A DNA stretch of 64,000 nucleotides, taken from positions 16,623,725 to 16,687,724 of the forward strand of contig CM046866.1 in the NCBI GenBank assembly GCA_025617745.1, in the 5' to 3' direction. Numbering within the stretch: position 1 is the first letter of the stretch; each line of letters begins with the position of its first letter. Under the pieces are notes generated by a model. That model ran no database searches and was not told where the DNA came from. It worked only from the letters and a program-made list of their open reading frames with translations. The translations under genes were made by a program, and so were the position numbers. Shown in pieces: positions 60,801 to 64,000 of this stretch. Origin of the DNA: Heliocidaris erythrogramma. Taxonomy: Eukaryota > Echinodermata > Echinoidea > Camarodonta > Echinometridae.

Positions 60801-63487
60801 AAGCGATTCGGGAACCGAAGCTTGAGAGGACGCATCCAAATCTGGTTCCACCCGAGTGGAATGAGACAAAGGAACGCTAACAAAGGCCTCCGCAGGCAGG
60901 TCCCCGCATGATTCACCAAAAGTCTCCTCGCCCGGCGGAGCCCCGAGGGCCGCGGGAATAGGAGGCACATGCGAATCAGTCTCAGACAAAGAGGAATCAA
61001 TCACAAAAGGCTGATTAGACTCAAAGCGAGATCCCTGAATAGGGACAGAAGTCAGGGTTGAAGAAGCCGGTACAAAGGACCAACCCTGATTCTGAGCAAA
61101 AGCCCGCATCATACTGAACATGTCAGCTTGAGAGGAGCTAGCCGGGTTAGCCAGGCCAGACGGGCAAGAGGCCGGCAAAGCCTTGCCGCTTTTTGCCTTC
61201 TTCTTGGCCTTTTTCTTGGCTGGCTCGACAAGAGTCGTAGCCGAAACCCTTTTCTTAGAACGCTTAATCGGATTCGTTTGGATCCCCGAAGCCTCTTCGG
61301 AAACACGAACCGATCCCTCCGCGGAGGGACGTTCACTTCCCATAAAGGGATTGGAGCGCTCATGGCGTAAGCCTAGAGAATCGCCCAAATCACCCATATT
61401 GGCTAGGCAAGAAGATGCCATAGCCATGGGTTGGGCAGACCGAGATGACTCGGTATGTGCCCGATGACTACTAAAGGCGTGTGAACCCACTATTGGACCG
61501 CTCGAAAGCAGCAATAGGGGAGCACTAGTAGTCACGCACTCAGGTGAAAACACCTGTTGCTCCGAAGAGCGTCCATAATTGTTAGCTCGAGCATTCCCAT
61601 CAGCTGGCAACTGAGACAGCCCAGAAAGTACTCGTTCCCCCATATGGCGTTTGCCGGGGGCTAGGGTTTGAGAACCCAGACCAACATGGACTAAGCCCGT
61701 GGGTTGCCCTGCAGTAGTGGGGCGCGTCTCCCCTAACGGATCAGAGCGAGTGAACGCTACCGTACGGGAAACAACAGCCCCCCCCCTCTGGTCTCAGCGA
61801 CCAGGGGATTGGATTCGAGATATCCAAACCACTAGAATCTGACGCCACCCACCCCGAAACCACAGGCTTCGGAGTTGACAATCCCGATTCAGTTAACGCC
61901 ACCCGTCCCGAAGCCGCAAGCTCCGAGACTGGCAAACTCTGCAAGGGAACACCACTAGGCAACTTACCTTTAGCCCTCCTCCCTGTTCTGGAAGGCCGAG
62001 TCGTCTTGCTAGACAACTCTTCGGAAGAAGCAGGTCTCCTTGACCCAGCTGCTTCTTCTTCCGAATTCATACCACTGCAATAAAACAGACAATAAAGTAT
62101 ACTTTTCAAAATAAGAAATACTTCAACTGAATGCAGTAAATAAAACTAAAGTTTATTTGGGAGATACGCACTAAAGAAATTTTCACAGCCTAAAAACCGT
62201 AAGAACAAACACCGAACCCAAAGGCTCGGTGACAAACGGAAACACCCGCAAACACAGAAATATCTACGTGGGGCTGACCGTGAAAGAGAAAAATAAATGC
62301 CAAGAAAGGGAATCAAAAAATCCCTTGCAATCGGCAAGAGTGACTACTAAAACACAAAGTACTATAATCTAAACGAATATAGATACCTAAAAGTGCTTTA
62401 ACTATGCGAAAAAGCGCACCTAAAAGATACTATACGACCTGATTTCAGGAGCGCTGTGAGCAAGAAAGAGGAAGATGGCCGTAGCGTATTGACGCGCGTG
62501 AGTGGCGAAGGGGACAATAGGATTACGGGGGGTGCGCACAATATTGTGACTCATGTGTGATAAATTCTCGAAGGGGTCCCGTAGTCAAGACTACAGGCAT
62601 AATAGGTAGGTATATATGATTTATTGCAGTAAATTAATTATACGAATTGCGCAAAACTCTAAAGAAAAAAGTCATGAAACAGCAGCGCGAAATCTTTAAG
62701 CGTTACAAAATAATTGCAGTTTATGTCGAGGGGGGGCCTTTTAGGCCCCCCCAGTCCTTTTAGGGTTAAGGGGTAACACCAATAAGGGGGAAATTGACCA
62801 AGCCCAAACATGTAGTTGTTCTAAGGGGATAGTTTTCTAGTAATAATTTGTTGAGAGAGTATTAGTCCAGTAGTCTATGGGATAATAGTCCGAGGGGTAG
62901 TTGTCCAGGGGTAAATAGTCGAGGGGGGAAGTAGTTCAGGGGGTAATTGTCCAGGGTGGTAGTTGTCCAGGGTAGTTGTCCAGGGTGGTAGTCCAGCAGA
63001 TAGTAGTCCAGGCATTATTTGTTCAGTGTGGTGGTAGTCTGGGGTATAGTAGTCCACAAGGTAGTATTCCAAGGGGTGATATTCCTGGGGGTAGTAGTCC
63101 AGGGGATAGCTGTTCAGGGGATAGTAGTCCAGGGGATAGTAGTACATGGGGTAGTAGTCCAGAGATAATAGTCCAGGGGATACTACTCTAAGGGATAGTA
63201 GTCCAGGGGACAGTAGTCCAAAGGATAGTATTCCAGAGGATAGTAGTCCATGGGATAGTTTTCCAGAGGATTGTAGCTCAGGGGCAGTTGTATGAGGGTG
63301 TGACCAGCAAGTTGGACACTGGTTAGTGTTAAACACTTACCTCCTCCCAGAGATATCAGGAATTTCTCACAGTTATCACAATCTATCTTGGTGCGACAGA
63401 ATAGAATAGCTTGGTCCATCTTATGCTCATCAATGGCCTTCACTAGGTAGTCTATCTTCAGAATTTTAGTTCCTTCAGATTGGGTCT
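51709..63487 (-). CDS. DDX1: ATP-dependent RNA helicase DDX1, 3' half of gene (seven exons)
   Basis: On the minus strand the exons run 63341-63487, 56652-56746, 55672-55744, 55010-55082, 54341-54383, 53231-53447 and 51709-51821, all with AG/GT borders and consistent phase. They encode the second RecA-like helicase domain: [18 protein letters not shown] (motif IV), [37 protein letters not shown] (motif V), [19 protein letters not shown] (motif VI), and the DDX1-specific tail with [23 protein letters not shown] and [13 protein letters not shown]. The agreement with vertebrate DDX1 is very close. DDX1 acts in RNA processing, including the tRNA-ligase complex (known for the family). The DEAD motif and the inserted SPRY domain lie in exons beyond the window. 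The C-terminus ends FSGIAS, shorter than the human tail. The first intron here is enlarged by nested transposons. Confidence 0.96.
52386..53130. mobile_element. piggyBac-like MITE, complete copy
   Basis: Flanked by TTAA on both sides (52382-52385 and 53131-53134). Terminal repeats are CCCTAACTAGGCCGGGG and CCCGGCCTAGTTAGGG. Just inside each end is a GGGGGGGCCTCC / GGCCCCCCC palindrome. TTAA targets and CCCTA ends are the hallmark of piggyBac. No transposase frame. It lies in a DDX1 intron. Confidence 0.88.
53231..53447 (-). CDS. DDX1: DDX1 exon: DDX1-specific C-terminal extension
   Basis: Acceptor TGTTCAG, donor GTCAGT. Reads [20 protein letters not shown], then [20 protein letters not shown] and [17 protein letters not shown]. 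Confidence 0.95.
54341..54383 (-). CDS. DDX1: DDX1 microexon, 43 nt
   Basis: Acceptor GTTACAG, donor GTTGGT. Reads [14 protein letters not shown], matching human [14 protein letters not shown]. It is in phase with both neighbours. Confidence 0.95.
55010..55082 (-). CDS. DDX1: DDX1 exon: motif VI
   Basis: Acceptor ATCTCAG, donor GTTGGT. Reads [20 protein letters not shown], then [12 protein letters not shown] contains the motif VI arginines. Confidence 0.96.
55255..55305 (-). repeat. GA microsatellite in DDX1 intron
   Basis: A GAGAAA/GA run ending in a perfect GA stretch at about 55277-55299. Confidence 0.9.
55672..55744 (-). CDS. DDX1: DDX1 exon: motif V
   Basis: Acceptor CTGTAG, donor GTGAGT. 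Reads [18 protein letters not shown], then VKGIPY. Confidence 0.96.
55814..55961. mobile_element. Palindromic MITE family 2, copy c (best preserved)
   Basis: GGCCCTGTTTCATAAAACTT at the left and AAGTTTTATGAAACAGGGCC at the right form nearly perfect 20-bp inverted ends over a 148-bp element. The core is CTCTCAGCCAATCAGATGCA. It lies in a DDX1 intron. Confidence 0.92.
56652..56746 (-). CDS. DDX1: DDX1 exon: VCLHGD segment
   Basis: Acceptor TTTCAG, donor GTTTGT. Reads [20 protein letters not shown], then [12 protein letters not shown]. It aligns with human [20 protein letters not shown]. The donor is slightly off consensus. Confidence 0.94.
57473..57624 (-). repeat. DIRS inverted terminal repeat, 3' side
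   Basis: Begins TATATACCTACCTATTATGC. It is the reverse complement of 62465-62616 over its whole length as read by eye. Confidence 0.92.
57685..57777 (-). repeat. DIRS internal complementary region
   Basis: Its left half (CATAGGTAGGTATATAG and onward) complements the flank of the 3' repeat. Its right half (TTTACTGCAATAAATC, then TATACCTACCTATTATGCC) complements the outer end of the 5' repeat. In DIRS elements this region templates completion of the circular replication intermediate (known for the family). Confidence 0.85.
57846..58900 (-). pseudogene. DIRS part: tyrosine recombinase domain
   Basis: A frame with [60 protein letters not shown] and [13 protein letters not shown]. This is the DIRS-type integrase with visible Arg, His-x-x-Arg and Tyr catalytic positions. 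It is treated as part of the fossil element. Confidence 0.88.
58820..60310 (-). pseudogene. DIRS part: reverse transcriptase / RNase H
   Basis: A frame with [35 protein letters not shown] (RT catalytic YLDD), [25 protein letters not shown] and [19 protein letters not shown] (RNase H). It overlaps the frame that carries the recombinase, which is normal for DIRS. Treated as a fossil. Confidence 0.88.
60320..62109 (-). pseudogene. DIRS part: gag-like region
   Basis: Ser/Ala-rich frames with a basic block ([12 protein letters not shown]) and a later helical part, upstream of the RT as in DIRS elements. The assignment rests on position and composition. Treated as a fossil. Confidence 0.6.
62465..62616 (-). 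repeat. DIRS inverted terminal repeat, 5' side
   Basis: Partner of 57473-57624. Ends GGCATAATAGGTAGGTATAT on the plus strand. Confidence 0.92.
62861..63290 (+). repeat. GGGGATAGTAGTCCA minisatellite
   Basis: About 25 degenerate units of 14-18 bp (GGGGATAGTAGTCCAG type) ending some 50 bp from the DDX1 exon at 63341. The Tyr/Pro/Leu-rich minus-strand frame here is a product of the repeat. Confidence 0.9.
63341..63487 (-). CDS. DDX1: DDX1 exon: motif IV region
   Basis: Acceptor TATTTCAG, donor GTAAGT. Reads [20 protein letters not shown], then [18 protein letters not shown], ending SLGG with the next Gly split across the intron. Confidence 0.95.
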
Positions 63488-64000
63488 CTGAAATACAAGA
63501 AAATTATATTTAAAAACTGTCAGTTTCTACAAATAAAACTTGTATAATAGTGCTTGTGTTAACATGAGGTTTAAATGTATCGCTTTTATTGGTGATGTAA
63601 GTTTTGGCAAGAAATTAATGAAGTTCTTATTATTTCTAAATGACTTTAAAACATTAAACAGAAAATTGCCATCATGGAATTTGTGATTTTCAAGACAAGG
63701 AATAGATGCATAACATCACACTTGATCTTGAGAACTATTTCCAGGTGATGAGAAGAAGTTGACTTTTAATCTGTGTCAGTGTTAGGTATGAATGCAATAC
63801 AGATTTTCATAGAACTTGATTAGCAAGGTGAAATGCCATTCTTGGTTATGTAAATATAAGAAGAAACTTTCTCAAGACAAGACACCAATGGATTTGGTAG
63901 AAGACATCCAGAAGACATCCACAATTGAAAAGTCAAGTCAGCAAAATTGTGCCACTGACAACTGGACAAAGAGTGTTTGCTGTGACATGAACTCCATGAA
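63488..64000 (-). other. DDX1 intron sequence to window end
   Basis: AT-rich, with no exon, repeat or RNA gene recognised. Confidence 0.5.

Larger units (their letters stand above)
57429..62640 (-). mobile_element. DIRS-type tyrosine-recombinase retroelement (young fossil)
   Basis: Its 152-bp inverted terminal repeats (57473-57624 and 62465-62616) look identical. Next to the 3' repeat is an internal complementary region (about 57685-57777) containing the complements of both outer ends, the diagnostic DIRS layout. Parts on the minus strand: gag-like region, reverse transcriptase/RNase H, and tyrosine recombinase, with overlapping frames as is usual in DIRS elements. Insertion into the MITE left no obvious target duplication, as expected for a recombinase. 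Identical repeats imply a recent insertion. It appears broken, with a small number of breaks and reduced coding capacity. Confidence 0.9.
57240..62765. mobile_element. piggyBac-like MITE split by a DIRS-type element
   Basis: Flanked by TTAA at 57236-57239 and 62766-62769. The ends are CCCTAAAAAGACGGGGG and CCAGTCCTTTTAGGG, with GGGGGGCCTAAAGGGCCCCC and GGGGGGGCCTTTTAGGCCCC palindromes just inside. Removing the inserted element leaves about 310-320 bp of MITE sequence. It is the same family as 52386-53130. Confidence 0.85.

Noticed and set aside
62875-63443. Tyr/Pro/Leu repeat protein on the minus strand
   Set aside because: Encoded by the GGGGATAGTAGTCC minisatellite; the part after 63341 is the DDX1 exon in the same frame by chance.

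Overview
The window is animal nuclear DNA. It holds intron-rich genes with GT/AG splice sites, long AT-rich introns, and many SINE, LINE, MITE and DIRS-type repeats. Three genes can be read. Two have clear vertebrate orthologues, SNRK and DDX1. Recurrent TGTACATGTA-like words, tRNA-derived SINEs with TTTGGCAAGACGTTAAT-type bodies, and GGGCCCTGTTTCATAAAACT palindromes suggest an echinoderm, most likely a sea urchin. The species was not determined, and no database search was run.

Layout. 1-16203 (+): the 3' half of SNRK, with five coding exons and introns full of MITEs and low-complexity DNA. 16204-~23400: a probable very long SNRK 3' UTR followed by repeat-rich spacer, including a ~700 bp purine-only tract. 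26768-31291 (+): a nine-exon gene for an unusual protein kinase, with a coiled coil, then a Pro/Ser/Thr linker with decapeptide repeats, then a non-RD kinase domain. 31574-43262: a tandem array of ~1.65 kb units starting about 280 bp after the kinase stop codon. Each unit carries two copies of a strongly conserved G-rich hairpin block (eleven in all), and one unit is split by a ~3.1 kb CR1-group LINE. 43263-48260: repeat-rich spacer with two tRNA-derived SINEs and LINE debris. 48341-63487 (-): the 3' half of DDX1, with seven coding exons. Its largest intron holds a young DIRS-type tyrosine-recombinase retroelement sitting inside a piggyBac-like MITE.

The three genes show no sign of a shared pathway: SNRK is an AMPK-related kinase, the second gene is an uncharacterised kinase, and DDX1 is an RNA helicase. 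They look like chance neighbours.

The best candidate for something undescribed is the tandem array. Its A, B and C sub-units have drifted apart over most of their length, but a ~50 bp two-hairpin block is almost invariant, even in the degenerate copy at the array edge. I could not match it to any RNA or element I know, and its function is unknown.
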